Assembly: GCF_004343775.1 (NCBI RefSeq)
Contig: NZ_PTXL01000003.1
Coordinates: 310,001 to 374,000, forward strand
Source of the DNA: Burkholderia sp. SRS-46
GTDB taxonomy: Bacteria; Pseudomonadota; Gammaproteobacteria; Burkholderiales; Burkholderiaceae
Length of the DNA stretch: 64,000 nucleotides
Reading direction: 5' to 3'
The notes beneath the pieces were generated by a model. That model was not told where the DNA came from. It saw only the letters and a program-made list of their open reading frames with translations, and made no database searches. The position numbers and the translations under genes were made by a program. This document shows positions 15,925 through 24,788 of this stretch, one piece after another. Position 1 is the stretch's first letter; each line of letters opens with the position of its first letter.

Positions 15925-17792
15925 AGTGCGCCCTCCGTCGCCGTGGCGCGCAGCGTGTCCGCCGCGTTCGGCAGCACGTCGCCCGCGAGGTCGAGATAGG
16001 TGCCTGCCTCGAACCCCTTCACGACGAGCCGGCGCGCGTCCGGCGTCATCAGGTAGTTGACGAGCGCGGTGTACAGCGCCTCGAGCCACAGCGTGCGGCG
16101 GCGCACGCGCAGCATGTCCTCGGTCGAATACTCGTCGCCTTCGGCACGCACGATGCGCACGTCGTAGAAACCGCGATAACGCTGGCCCGCGATGTTCAGC
16201 GGCGGACGCGACATGTCGGGCCCCGGCACGCGGATCGAGTACTTGACGCGCGCGCGGTTGTGCGCGGCGCGGTGCATGTCCGAGTGCGACGAGATGTCCG
16301 GCACGAGCGGCGGGTAGTACCAGTGACGCGACGCGCGGATCAGCGGGCGCTCGAAGTTGCCCGGGATGAAGTGCCAGCGGTTGAACTGCATCCGCTTCTG
16401 CACGGAGCTCGCGATCATGTTGCTTTCCGTGTCGCCGTAGCGCTCGATCGTGCGGTGCGACACGTACGCGGTGAAGAAGCTGCCCGGCGTGAGCGCGTGC
16501 ACCGTGTCGATCAGCGTCGGCTCGTCGTAGGTGACGAGCTGGCCGATGTCGCGCAGCGAGCTCGACATCCCGTAGTCCGAACCGGTGGCGAGCACGGCCG
16601 ACGCGACGGTCTTCTCGATCAGGTATTCGATCCAGCTCGTGACGGCCGAGCTGCCCGCCTCGCACGGCACGCCCGCGACGTCGCGCGCGATCGCCGCGTT
16701 CGCGAGCAGCGCCATCGCGACATACTCGGGCGGTTCGAACTCGCCGTGCGGCGACACGAACTGGCGGAAGTCGTCGCCGAATTCGCGATACCACTGATCA
16801 TGCGCCTCGGTCGATACGGTCGAGTGCAGGATCCGTTCGGTCTTCTGGAAATTGAGGCCGTAGATCCAGCGGTAGCGCAGCCACGGCTTGCCGATCGCGC
16901 ACAGCGTCTGCTCGCGGATCTTCTGCGCGCGCTCGAACAGGTCGAGATCGAGCGGCACCGCCACTTCGCAGCCGGCTTCCGTGTAGCTCGCCGCGAGCTG
17001 GTTGAGGCGGCCGACGACGTCCTGCGCGGTCAGCAGCGCGCCGTTGAATTCCTCGAAGCGCACCGAGCGGCCCGACAGGAACAGCGCGTTCAGCGCGGCG
17101 ACGATCAGCACGTCCTCTTCGCTCCAGGCCTCGTACGGCAGCTCGCGCAGGCGGGGCAGATGGCCCTTGCCGCTCTTGCTGTCGATCAGGTTCGTGAAGC
17201 GGTCGATCAGCGCGAAGAAGCGGTCGCCGACATAGAAGCACACCGATTCCACGTGCTCGACGTGATCGATGACTTCCTCGAGCACGCGCGACAGGTTCCC
17301 TTCCGCGTGTGCACGATCCATCGCTGCGCGCACCTCGGCGAAGCTGCGGCGTTCGATCGCGCGCCACGCGGCGAGCATCGTGTCGATCTCGGCGAGCACG
17401 TCGTCACCCACCGTCACGGTGCCGAGGTCGACCCAGCTGTCGTTCTCCTCGTAGGCCACCTTCGGCTCCGACGCCGGGCGGATGTGCAGGCGGCCGAGCG
17501 AGTTCACGTACAGCGCGAGCGTCGTGCCGCCGGCGATCCCGGCCGGCGCGTCGCCGTCGATGCGCACGTCGCGATGGCGCTGCAGCACGTCGAGTGCCGC
17601 GCGTTCATAGGCGCCGAGTGCCAGGCGCGCCTGCCCGAGCGGATAGATGCCGCCGTGCGTGACCGCGTGGATCGCGACGTCGCAGGCCGGCTGGCCGGCG
17701 TGCGCGTCGCCGCGCAGGTATTCCGTCATGTCGAAGCCGTACAGGCTGTGCGATCCGCGGTCTTGCGTCGGCGTGTGTGCTCTGGGGTCCAT
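15921..17792 (-). CDS. Conserved-looking protein of unknown function, first gene of biosynthetic operon
   Basis: A 623-aa protein that I do not recognise. It has no signal peptide or membrane segments and is rich in charged and aromatic residues. Possible active-site clusters are RWHFIPGNFERPLIRASRHW (about 492-511) and HSDMHRAAHNRARVKYSIRV (about 523-542), the latter His-rich and possibly metal-binding. AAGAGAGG precedes the ATG at 17792. It is the first gene after the regulatory region and overlaps the acyl ligase by 4 bp, so it is a core part of the pathway. It might be a coupling or oxidative enzyme; no function is assigned. Confidence 0.85.
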   Translation of the reverse strand: MDPRAHTPTQDRGSHSLYGFDMTEYLRGDAHAGQPACDVAIHAVTHGGIYPLGQARLALGAYERAALDVLQRHRDVRIDGDAPAGIAGGTTLALYVNSLGRLHIRPASEPKVAYEENDSWVDLGTVTVGDDVLAEIDTMLAAWRAIERRSFAEVRAAMDRAHAEGNLSRVLEEVIDHVEHVESVCFYVGDRFFALIDRFTNLIDSKSGKGHLPRLRELPYEAWSEEDVLIVAALNALFLSGRSVRFEEFNGALLTAQDVVGRLNQLAASYTEAGCEVAVPLDLDLFERAQKIREQTLCAIGKPWLRYRWIYGLNFQKTERILHSTVSTEAHDQWYREFGDDFRQFVSPHGEFEPPEYVAMALLANAAIARDVAGVPCEAGSSAVTSWIEYLIEKTVASAVLATGSDYGMSSSLRDIGQLVTYDEPTLIDTVHALTPGSFFTAYVSHRTIERYGDTESNMIASSVQKRMQFNRWHFIPGNFERPLIRASRHWYYPPLVPDISSHSDMHRAAHNRARVKYSIRVPGPDMSRPPLNIAGQRYRGFYDVRIVRAEGDEYSTEDMLRVRRRTLWLEALYTALVNYLMTPDARRLVVKGFEAGTYLDLAGDVLPNAADTLRATATEGAL

Positions 17793-17988
17793 CGTCAACC
17801 TCTCTTCAAGCAAGGAAACTCGATCAAAAGCGCACCTGCATCGGTTCGACCGAGCAACGCGCCTGCTGTGGGGTGTGTCGTTTCGACGGGATGAAGCGAG
17901 GCGAACGACCGACTCGCGCAGGCATCGGTGCCCGGCGCAGGTGACCATTCGCTAGATCGAGATTTCAACGTGCGCCGTTGATTGCGAC

Positions 17989-18008
17989 AACTACCAAAGT
18001 TTGCAGCT
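17989..18008 (-). promoter_or_regulatory. Candidate lux box (LuxR-type operator)
   Basis: AACTACCAAAGTTTGCAGCT has the CT-N12-AG arrangement of las/rhl/lux-type boxes, and 12 of its 20 bases (6 of 10 pairs) are self-complementary. It lies about 200 bp before the operon start codon and 185 bp beyond the end of the adjacent orphan luxR gene. Binding by that LuxR protein is inferred. Confidence 0.55.
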
Positions 18009-18137
18009 GACTCCGCTCGCACATCGCGCGCGACGCTCGAACGGCGACACGCACGACGCAATACGCGCCAGGCCACGCGCAACGGGCCCTGCGCGACGCA
18101 GGCACGCGGGCGCGCAAACGTGCGCGCGCACGCTCAC

Positions 18138-18157
18138 GCGCCGCGCATGCGCGGCGC
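18138..18157 (-). terminator. Candidate terminator hairpin after luxR
   Basis: A perfect palindrome with 9-bp arms (GCGCCGCGC / GCGCGGCGC) and a 2-base centre lies 36 bp past the luxR stop codon. There is no clear T-tract, so intrinsic termination is uncertain. Confidence 0.4.
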
Positions 18158-18192
18158 CGGACGATTGGACGACGAAATGAATGCGCGACGAC

Positions 18193-18906
18193 TCAGCTCA
18201 GCAGCCCGAGCATCGTCGCGCGCACGACGGCGGAAGTCTTGTTGGCGGCCTTGAGCTTCGTCACCGCGTTCTTGACGTGGAAGTTCACCGTATCGACGGA
18301 GATCACCAGGATCGTCGAGATCTCGCTCGACGTCTTGCCGTCCGCGGCCCACTTGAGCACCTCGACCTCGCGGTCGGTCAGGTCGCGCTCGGTGTGCGGC
18401 GCAAGCTTCGGCATCAGCATGCCGGTCATCGCCAGATGCGTCGTGCTGACGAGCCAGCGCATCTTGAACTCGTTCTGCTCGAGCTCGGCGAGCGTGATCG
18501 GATCGTGCGAGCGGGCGAGCGTCAGCATGCCGGACACGCCGCAGCGGTCGAACGCCGACTGCGTCCAGCCGTAGCACAGCCCGTGCGCCTGCGCCTCGAA
18601 CCAGAGGTCGGGCGTATCGGCGAAGAACGCGTCGCTCCACACCACGGGCGCCTGCGAGCGGCGCGCATGCCGCACGGTGGGGTCGATATCGACATAGCGC
18701 GCCTCCTGATAGCGCGTCTGCCATGCCTGCGGATAGTTGTTGAGCAGATAGATCTTCGGTCGCGACACCGGCCACGGCATGCGCAACCCATATGCGCAGT
18801 ATTCGTAGCCGAGACCGCGCGCCGCCTCCTCGATATGACCGTAGATCTCCCGCTCCGAACTGGCTCGTTCCAGTCCGGCCAACAGCTCTTCAACCCAGTT
18901 TGTCAT
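18193..18906 (-). CDS. Orphan LuxR-family quorum-sensing regulator
   Basis: A 237-aa protein with an N-terminal autoinducer-binding domain and a C-terminal LuxR HTH. The hallmark ligand-pocket residues appear in order: the Trp and Tyr of AWQTRYQEARY, the Asp-Pro of DIDPTV, the Trp of VVWSDAF and the Gly of GVSGMLTLAR. The HTH carries LTDREVEVLKWAADGKTSSE with the conserved Glu, Leu and Gly. It should therefore bind an acyl-homoserine lactone or a mimic. No luxI homologue lies in the window, so it is a solo or responds to a synthase elsewhere. Its probable target is the operon immediately downstream. Confidence 0.93.
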   Translation of the reverse strand: MTNWVEELLAGLERASSEREIYGHIEEAARGLGYEYCAYGLRMPWPVSRPKIYLLNNYPQAWQTRYQEARYVDIDPTVRHARRSQAPVVWSDAFFADTPDLWFEAQAHGLCYGWTQSAFDRCGVSGMLTLARSHDPITLAELEQNEFKMRWLVSTTHLAMTGMLMPKLAPHTERDLTDREVEVLKWAADGKTSSEISTILVISVDTVNFHVKNAVTKLKAANKTSAVVRATMLGLLS

Positions 18907-19930
18907 CTTGGCTCCTGGTCGCGTCTCCGGTCGTGCCGGCGCGGCAAGCGTGGGCCCGGTGCGTCGGGCAGATGCACCAGCCCCGCCGACGCGCGCTCTC
19001 CCGGACGGGATCGCCGTCCGGCCACGATCGAGAAAAGCACGCCGGGGACTCTGATTCGATAGTGGTAATGCTCGCTCAACTACGACGACACTTGTTCGCT
19101 TCGGCCTGGCGGAATCGGACAAGTCGCCCATTCAGGCAACCAGCGGCGACACAGCAACGTTCCGGCACGCCTTGCGATTTATATTTAAAGAAACTCGATT
19201 ACTGTTTTGGTTTTTGCCAGCAAAAATGGCTTTCGTATTGAAAGCGAATCGCTGGGTCGGTTCAAATGACATTTTTGCAGATTTCGCATGTGTCGGGCGC
19301 ATATGACGCACGCTTTGGGGGCCGGGAACGCAAATATCACAGAGGCGGACCGAATAATCGCAGCGATTATTGCAACGATCAAAAATATTAAGATTGCCTT
19401 ACACCGGCTTGCCGGCCGTCGTCAAGATGGATTTTCTTGATGTTTGGTTTCAAACGCCGGGGTATTGCGGACCGGATTCAAAATCGCCAAGTAAATATCT
19501 TTATCAGTAGCGCAGCTTACGAGCCGCCGAAAAAGGCAAGCGACCCGATATTCCCGCACATTTCGTATGGACTTCACTAATGTGTCAGTCGCCCGTTTTT
19601 TATTTAGAGCGATTCGTCGATTTATCCGCGTGCCGCTGCAGCGTCGTCCGGGTGGTAAAGATCGTTGAACCGGTTCCATTGCCGCGCGCACGGCATTCGC
19701 GATTCGCAAAATCGGCATTCGTATATGCCGAATCCACGGCGCGCCGCGGCGTTTAGTATCGGGGATGACACGGACACGACGGCGCCGGGCCCGGCAGCGC
19801 AAGACACGGCGCCTCGTGTGACAATCCCTGCACCGACGAGAACCGGATTCGTCCGACCAGGACACAGGAGACAGATGATCATGAAGCGCTGGCCGAACCG
19901 TTCGGAACGGGCCGCGCGCGGCGGCGGAGC
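18907..19930. other. AT-rich intergenic region between two LuxR-type regulators
   Basis: About 1 kb with no convincing gene. Roughly 19150-19700 is markedly more AT-rich than its surroundings. A hairpin with 8-bp arms (CCGGACGG / CCGTCCGG) lies at 19001-19021 in the luxR leader. Short open frames here (for example 19665-19940 plus strand) lack a ribosome site and family features. The region must hold the promoters of both the minus-strand luxR gene and the plus-strand LAL regulator. Confidence 0.5.
19001..19021 (-). promoter_or_regulatory. Hairpin in the luxR leader
   Basis: Perfect 8-bp arms CCGGACGG and CCGTCCGG enclose a 5-base loop, 95 bp before the luxR start codon. It could be a leader structure or part of an operator. 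Only the inverted repeat itself is seen. Confidence 0.3.
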
Positions 19931-22675
19931 GTGCCGGTGAGCGCGCCCGTCGCCCCGCCCGACGCCGGCCGGTCCGGCGCGATGCCGGCCGTGGTCGCAT
20001 CCAAGCTGATGCCGCCGGCCAGCACCGACACGAACCTCGTGCGCCCGCACCTCGTCAACGCGATGCTCGCCGCGCACGCGGCGCGCCTCGTGCTGGTGCG
20101 CGCGCCGGCCGGCTTCGGCAAGACCACGCTGATGCAGCAGTACGTCGCGTCGTGCGACGCCCAGCGCCGCGCGGCCGTCTGGCTGCGGCTCGACGAGGCC
20201 GACAACGACCTGCCCCGGTTCGTCGCGCATCTCGGCGCGGGCCTGCGCACGCTGTCCCCCGCCGGCGACCTGAGCGCCGGGTTCGACGAGCGGCTGGCCG
20301 CGAGCGTGATCGAGACGGCCGCGTCGCTGCGCACGCCGTTCGCGATCCTGCTCGACGATTTCGAGGCGATCCAGAGCACGTCGGTGCTGAATTTCGTGCA
20401 GCTGCTGCTCGACGCGCTGCCGCCGAACGGCACGCTCGTGATCGCGTCACGCGCCACGCCGGCGATCGGCCTCGGCCGGATCCGCGCGCGCGGGCAGCTG
20501 CTGGAGATCCATCCGGCCGAACTGCGCTTCAGCCTGCAGGAGGCGACCGAGTTCATCCGCGACAAGTGCGCGCTGCCGCTGCGCGACAGCGAGATCGCCA
20601 CGCTGCATCGCTGCACCGAAGGCTGGGCGACCGCGATCTTTCTCGCGACGCTGTCGCTGCGCCAGCGCGACGACTACGGCCGCTTCGTCGCGACGTTCTC
20701 GGGCACCAACACGCAGCTCGCCGAATACCTCGCCGAGGACATCCTCGGTCGGCAGAGCGCATCGTGCCGCACTTTCCTGATCGAGACCAGCATCCTCACG
20801 CAACTGTCCGCGCCGCTGTGCGATGCCGTCACCGGCCGCGACGACAGCGCCGCGATGCTCGACCTGCTCGAACGGTCGAACCTGTTCCTGTTTCCGCTCG
20901 ACAGCGATCGCCGCGAATACCGCTATCACAGCCTGTTCGCGAGCTTCCTGCAGAACCGCCTGCGCGTGCAGCACCCGGGGCGCGAAGCGCAGCTGCACGC
21001 GGCCGCCGCGCGCTGGTATCTCGACGCCGGGCGGCCGGTGCCGGCCATCGACCACCTGCTGCGCGCCGGCCGGCACGACGAAGCGATCGCGCAGATCGCC
21101 GGTTGCGCGGATACGCTGCTCGGCGACGGCCGCGTGCGGCTGCTCGCGCGCTGGTTCGACCAGGTGCGCGATCGGCTGCCCGATGCCGATCCGCGCGTGC
21201 GCATCGGCGACGCGTGGGCGCTGCTGCTCAATCGCCGCTACGACGAGGCGGTGAACGCGGTGCAGCGCATCGTCGACGACAGCGCGGCGAGCGACGCGCG
21301 CGACGCGCTGCTGCTGCAGGCCGAGACGCTGCGCTGCGTGCTGTATGCGATGACCGACCGGATCGACGCGTGCTGCCGCACCGGGCTGCCGCATCTCGGC
21401 CGGATCTCGCCCGACGATACGTTCCAGTACTGCATGCTCACCAACTCGCTCGCGTACGGCCTGATGTCCGCGCACCGCTACGACGAGGCGCGCGACGTGC
21501 TCGCGCGCGCGTCGGCCAACGGCCGCAGCCAGGGCTCCGCGTTCCTGCGCAGCGTGTCCGACTGCATCGACAGCATCATCGATCTCGTGCACGGCCGGCT
21601 CGGCGGCGCGCTGGCGCGCCTGCGCAGCGCGGAACGGAGCTGGAACGAGCGGCACGGCGAAGTGACGGGCGGCCGCGCGGCCGCCGGCGTCGCGCTCGCG
21701 CTCGCGCTGTATGAAGCCGACGAGCTCGACGAATCCGGCCGGCTCGTGGTCGATACGCTGCCGTTCGCGAAGATGAACGGCCCGGTCGACTCGATGACGT
21801 CGTGCCACGTGCTCAGCGCGCGCATCGCACTCGCGCACGGCGACCGCGACCTGTGGCAGCGGCGGCTCGTCGAGCTCGAGGCGCTCGGCGTGCAGGTCGG
21901 CTCGCAGCGCGCGATCTGCTCGGCGTGGCTCGAACGCGCGCGCGTCGCGACGCTCGACGGCGCGCTCGACGCCGCCGCGCAGGCGCTGCATTCGGCCGAG
22001 CTGCATGGCGGCTGGGAACAGGACGACCTCGCCGGCTATGCGAACGAAGTGGACCTGCCGTCGATCGCGCGCTGGCGCCTGGAAATCGCGCGCGGCAACG
22101 ACGCATCGACCTGCGCGGCGCTGGCGGACGCGATCGCGGCGGCTGCCTCGCGGCAGCGCTACTGGCGCGCACTGAAACTGCGCCTGCTGCGCGCGACGGC
22201 GCTCGATCGCATCGGCGAGCAGGACGCCGCGTTCGACGAGCTGACCGAGGCGCTGCGCTGCGCGAGCCACGAAGGCATGCGCCGCACGTTCGTCGACGAA
22301 GGCGACCGGCTCGCCGCGTTGCTGCAACGGTGGGCGACGCGTCACCAGACGGCCGCCGCGTCGCTCGGCATCGCGCCGCAGTTTCTTTCCCGGCTGCTCG
22401 AACGCACCGGCTGCGCCGCGCCCGCTCAGGATGCGCCGTTGCAGGCCGCGGCAGCCCACGCCGAGCGCGTGCCCGACGCGGACACGCTCACGCCGCGCGA
22501 ACTCGACGTGCTGCGCATGCTCGCGATCGGCCATCGCAATCGCGTGATCGCGGAAAAGCTGTTCGTGTCGGAATTCACGGTGAAGTCGCACCTGCGCCGC
22601 ATCAGCGCGAAGCTCGGCGCGCAGAGCCGCACCGAAGCGGTGGCGATCGCGCGCTCGCGCGGGCTGATCGAATGA
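19931..22675 (+). CDS. MalT/LAL-family ATP-dependent LuxR-type regulator
   Basis: A 914-aa signal-transduction ATPase. The Walker A motif is in VRAPAGFGKTTLMQQY (about residues 56-71) and a Walker B-like FAILLDDFEAI follows near 143. The middle is TPR-like helical repeats, and the C-terminus is a LuxR HTH (LTPRELDVLRMLAIGHRNRV ... VKSHLRRISAKLGAQSRTEA). LAL proteins oligomerise on binding an inducer and ATP. GTG at 19931 gives the longest form; GTG 19937 or ATG 19982 are alternatives. It is adjacent to both the biosynthetic and the catabolic operons and could control either. Confidence 0.93.
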   Translation: MPVSAPVAPPDAGRSGAMPAVVASKLMPPASTDTNLVRPHLVNAMLAAHAARLVLVRAPAGFGKTTLMQQYVASCDAQRRAAVWLRLDEADNDLPRFVAHLGAGLRTLSPAGDLSAGFDERLAASVIETAASLRTPFAILLDDFEAIQSTSVLNFVQLLLDALPPNGTLVIASRATPAIGLGRIRARGQLLEIHPAELRFSLQEATEFIRDKCALPLRDSEIATLHRCTEGWATAIFLATLSLRQRDDYGRFVATFSGTNTQLAEYLAEDILGRQSASCRTFLIETSILTQLSAPLCDAVTGRDDSAAMLDLLERSNLFLFPLDSDRREYRYHSLFASFLQNRLRVQHPGREAQLHAAAARWYLDAGRPVPAIDHLLRAGRHDEAIAQIAGCADTLLGDGRVRLLARWFDQVRDRLPDADPRVRIGDAWALLLNRRYDEAVNAVQRIVDDSAASDARDALLLQAETLRCVLYAMTDRIDACCRTGLPHLGRISPDDTFQYCMLTNSLAYGLMSAHRYDEARDVLARASANGRSQGSAFLRSVSDCIDSIIDLVHGRLGGALARLRSAERSWNERHGEVTGGRAAAGVALALALYEADELDESGRLVVDTLPFAKMNGPVDSMTSCHVLSARIALAHGDRDLWQRRLVELEALGVQVGSQRAICSAWLERARVATLDGALDAAAQALHSAELHGGWEQDDLAGYANEVDLPSIARWRLEIARGNDASTCAALADAIAAAASRQRYWRALKLRLLRATALDRIGEQDAAFDELTEALRCASHEGMRRTFVDEGDRLAALLQRWATRHQTAAASLGIAPQFLSRLLERTGCAAPAQDAPLQAAAAHAERVPDADTLTPRELDVLRMLAIGHRNRVIAEKLFVSEFTVKSHLRRISAKLGAQSRTEAVAIARSRGLIE

Positions 22676-22734
22676 CGGCGCGGTGACGGGACGCACCGCG
22701 CGTGGCCGTTGTCGCGCGTCGGCGCGGAAACGGC

Positions 22735-22757
22735 GCGCGGCCGCATCGCGGCCGCGC
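22735..22757. terminator. Bidirectional hairpin between convergent genes
   Basis: Perfect 10-bp arms (GCGCGGCCGC / GCGGCCGCGC) enclose a 3-base loop in the 91-bp gap between the converging LAL regulator and enoyl-CoA hydratase genes. No T-tract is seen; assignment rests on position and stem strength. Confidence 0.45.
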
Positions 22758-22766
22758 CGGTGACCG

Positions 22767-23564
22767 TCACGCCGCTGCGGGCGCGGGCCACACGAACAGC
22801 GGCGGCGCCTTGTCCTTGAAGCGCCGCACGGCCTCCTGGTGATAGTCGGTCGTGAACGCGATCCCCTGCGCGAGCGCCTCCATCTCCAGCATCGCGCGCA
22901 GGTCGCTCGCATACGACTGGTTCAGCGCACGCTTCGCGAGCCCGAACGCCACCGGCGACGCATTCGCGAGACCGGTCGCGATCTGCCGCGCGCGCGCGTG
23001 CAGCACGTCGGGCGCCGCGATCTCGAACACCGCGCCGAGACGCTGCGCCTCGTCCGCGCCGATCTCGCGCGCGGTGAAGATCAGGTCCTTCGCGCGCGCC
23101 ATCCCGACGATGCGCGGCAGCGTATAGAACGCGCCGCAGTCGGGCACGAGCCCGACCTTCATGAACGGCATGCAGAAGCGCGCGCGCGGCGTCGCGACGA
23201 TGAAATCCGCGAGCAGCGCGAGGCTGAAGCCCGCGCCGTACGCGACGCCGTCGACGGCCGCGATCACCGGCCGGTCGAGGTCGAGCAGCATGCCGGCCCA
23301 GCCGTGCAGATCGTCGATCCGATCGCGGCCGGCCGCCGCCGCCGTCACGTTCATCGCCTGGATATCGCCGCCCGCGCAGAAATCCTCGCCCGCGCCGCGC
23401 AGGATCACCGCGCGCACCGTGCGGTCGGCGCGGATCGCATACACCGCGTCGCGCAGCGCATTGCGCAGCGGCAGGTTCAACGCGTTCTTGCGCTGCGGGC
23501 GATTGAACGTCAGCGTCGCGATGCCGTCGGCCGTGTCGATCAGCAGCGGGTTGTCTTCATCCAT
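22767..23564 (-). CDS. Enoyl-CoA hydratase/isomerase family protein
   Basis: A 265-aa crotonase-fold protein. It has the oxyanion-hole segments FCAGGDIQAMN (about 62-72) and AAVDGVAYGAGFSLALLADF (about 103-122). At the second catalytic position it reads MKVGLVPDCGAFYTLPRIVG. There, an Asp in PDCG replaces the Glu of classical hydratases, which is more typical of isomerase or other crotonase-type activities. I take the ATG at 23564 because GGGAGG precedes it; the in-frame ATG 18 bases upstream contains that site. It is the last gene of the catabolic operon. Confidence 0.9.
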   Translation of the reverse strand: MDEDNPLLIDTADGIATLTFNRPQRKNALNLPLRNALRDAVYAIRADRTVRAVILRGAGEDFCAGGDIQAMNVTAAAAGRDRIDDLHGWAGMLLDLDRPVIAAVDGVAYGAGFSLALLADFIVATPRARFCMPFMKVGLVPDCGAFYTLPRIVGMARAKDLIFTAREIGADEAQRLGAVFEIAAPDVLHARARQIATGLANASPVAFGLAKRALNQSYASDLRAMLEMEALAQGIAFTTDYHQEAVRRFKDKAPPLFVWPAPAAA

Positions 23565-23587
23565 GGTTGATCCTCCCTTCATGCGCG

Positions 23588-24736
23588 TCACAGCGTGCGC
23601 GCGATCAGTTCCTTCATGATTTCGTTCGACCCGCCATAGATCCGGCTCACGCGCGAATTCACGTAGAGCCGCGCGATCGGGTATTCGATCATGTAGCCGT
23701 AGCCGCCGTGCAATTGCAGGCATTCGTCGATGATCTCGCCGGCGTGCTGCGTACACCACCATTTCGCCATCGCGGCGGTTTCCGCGTCGAGTTCGCTGCG
23801 CAGCACCTTCGCGATGCAGTCGTCGACGAACACGCGCGCGATGTGCGCGTTCGTCTTGCACTCGGCGAGCTTGAAGCGGGTGTTCTGCAGCGCGATCAGG
23901 TCGGTGCCGAACACCTTGCGCTCGCGCACGTAGGCGATCGTGTCGTCGAGCGCGCGCTCCATCGAGCCGAGCGCACCGAGCGCGATGATCATCCGCTCCT
24001 GCGGCAATTGCTGCATCAGCTGGTAGAAGCCCTGCCCTTCCTCGCCGCCGAGCAGGTTCGCGCACGGCACGCGCACGTCGTCGAAGAACAGCTCGGCCGT
24101 GTCCTGCCCCTTCTGGCCGATCTTCTCGAGCACGCGGCCGCGCCGGAAGCCGGGCAGGTCGGCCGTCTCGACGACGACGATCGACACGCCCTTCGCGCCC
24201 TTGTCCGGATCGGTCTTCACGACGACGCAGACGAGATCCGCGAGCAGCCCGTTCGAGATGAACGTCTTCGAGCCGTTGATCACGTAGTGGTCGCCGTCGC
24301 GCACCGCGCGGGTCTTCACGTTCTTCAGGTCGGAACCCGCGCCCGGCTCGGACATCGCGATCGCGGCCACTATCTGGCCGCTCGCCATCTTCGGCAGCCA
24401 GCGCCGCTTCTGCGCGTCGCTGCCGTAGCGCAGCAGGTAGTGCGCGACGATCCCGCTGTGCACGTTCGTGCCGAGGCTCGACGCGATCGCGCGCGCCTGC
24501 TCGTACGCGATGATCGCCTCGTGCGCGAACGTGCCGCCGCCCCCGCCGTATTCCTCCGGGATGCTCGCGCACAGCATCCCGAACTCGCCGGCCTTGCGCC
24601 AGGTCTCGCGATCGACGTGCTGCTGCTTCCACCAGCGATCCTCGTGCGGCACGAGCTCGCGCTCGATGAACTTGCGGACCGAATCCTGGAAAATCGCGAG
24701 ATCGTCGGTGATCCACGGGCTGCGGGTGTACGTCAT
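23588..24736 (-). CDS. Acyl-CoA dehydrogenase
   Basis: A 382-aa ACAD. It shows AAIAMSEPGAGSDLKNVKTR (flavin and substrate loop, about 130-149), NGSKTFISNG, and HGGYGYMIEYPIARLYV. The C-terminus reads IYGGSNEIMKEL, so the position of the usual short-chain catalytic Glu (YEGT) is Gly. As in long-chain and isovaleryl-type enzymes, the base is then expected elsewhere. It probably performs the first oxidation of the CoA thioester made by the ligase of this operon. Confidence 0.92.
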   Translation of the reverse strand: MTYTRSPWITDDLAIFQDSVRKFIERELVPHEDRWWKQQHVDRETWRKAGEFGMLCASIPEEYGGGGGTFAHEAIIAYEQARAIASSLGTNVHSGIVAHYLLRYGSDAQKRRWLPKMASGQIVAAIAMSEPGAGSDLKNVKTRAVRDGDHYVINGSKTFISNGLLADLVCVVVKTDPDKGAKGVSIVVVETADLPGFRRGRVLEKIGQKGQDTAELFFDDVRVPCANLLGGEEGQGFYQLMQQLPQERMIIALGALGSMERALDDTIAYVRERKVFGTDLIALQNTRFKLAECKTNAHIARVFVDDCIAKVLRSELDAETAAMAKWWCTQHAGEIIDECLQLHGGYGYMIEYPIARLYVNSRVSRIYGGSNEIMKELIARTL

Positions 24737-24788
24737 CTGGGAACTCCTCGGGGCAATGGGCGGCGCGATCGCGCGCCGGGCGCGCGGC

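Larger units (their letters stand above)
17793..18192. other. Intergenic regulatory region of the biosynthetic operon
   Basis: This 400-bp non-coding gap separates the luxR-type gene from the operon, both on the minus strand. It holds a lux-box-like dyad at 17989-18008 and a perfect palindrome at 18138-18157 that may terminate luxR. It is the only gap over 50 bp from here to the left edge, so the operon promoter is most likely here. I could not assign a clear -10/-35 pair. Confidence 0.6.

Noticed and set aside
1..17792. Cepacin or caryoynencin polyyne cluster
   Set aside because: An acyl ligase and ACP are present, but the multiple membrane fatty-acid desaturases required for polyynes are absent.
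19194..19225. CTG...CAG dyad (CTGTTTTGG...GCCAG) as a second lux box
   Set aside because: The spacing between the CT and AG ends is 15, not 12, and the arms match poorly.
19665..19940. Plus-strand 91-aa frame before the LAL regulator
   Set aside because: It has no ribosome site or recognisable domain, and overlaps the LAL start in another frame.
18193..22675. A complete LuxI/LuxR quorum-sensing pair
   Set aside because: Neither strand of the window encodes a LuxI-type synthase; the second regulator is of the LAL type.
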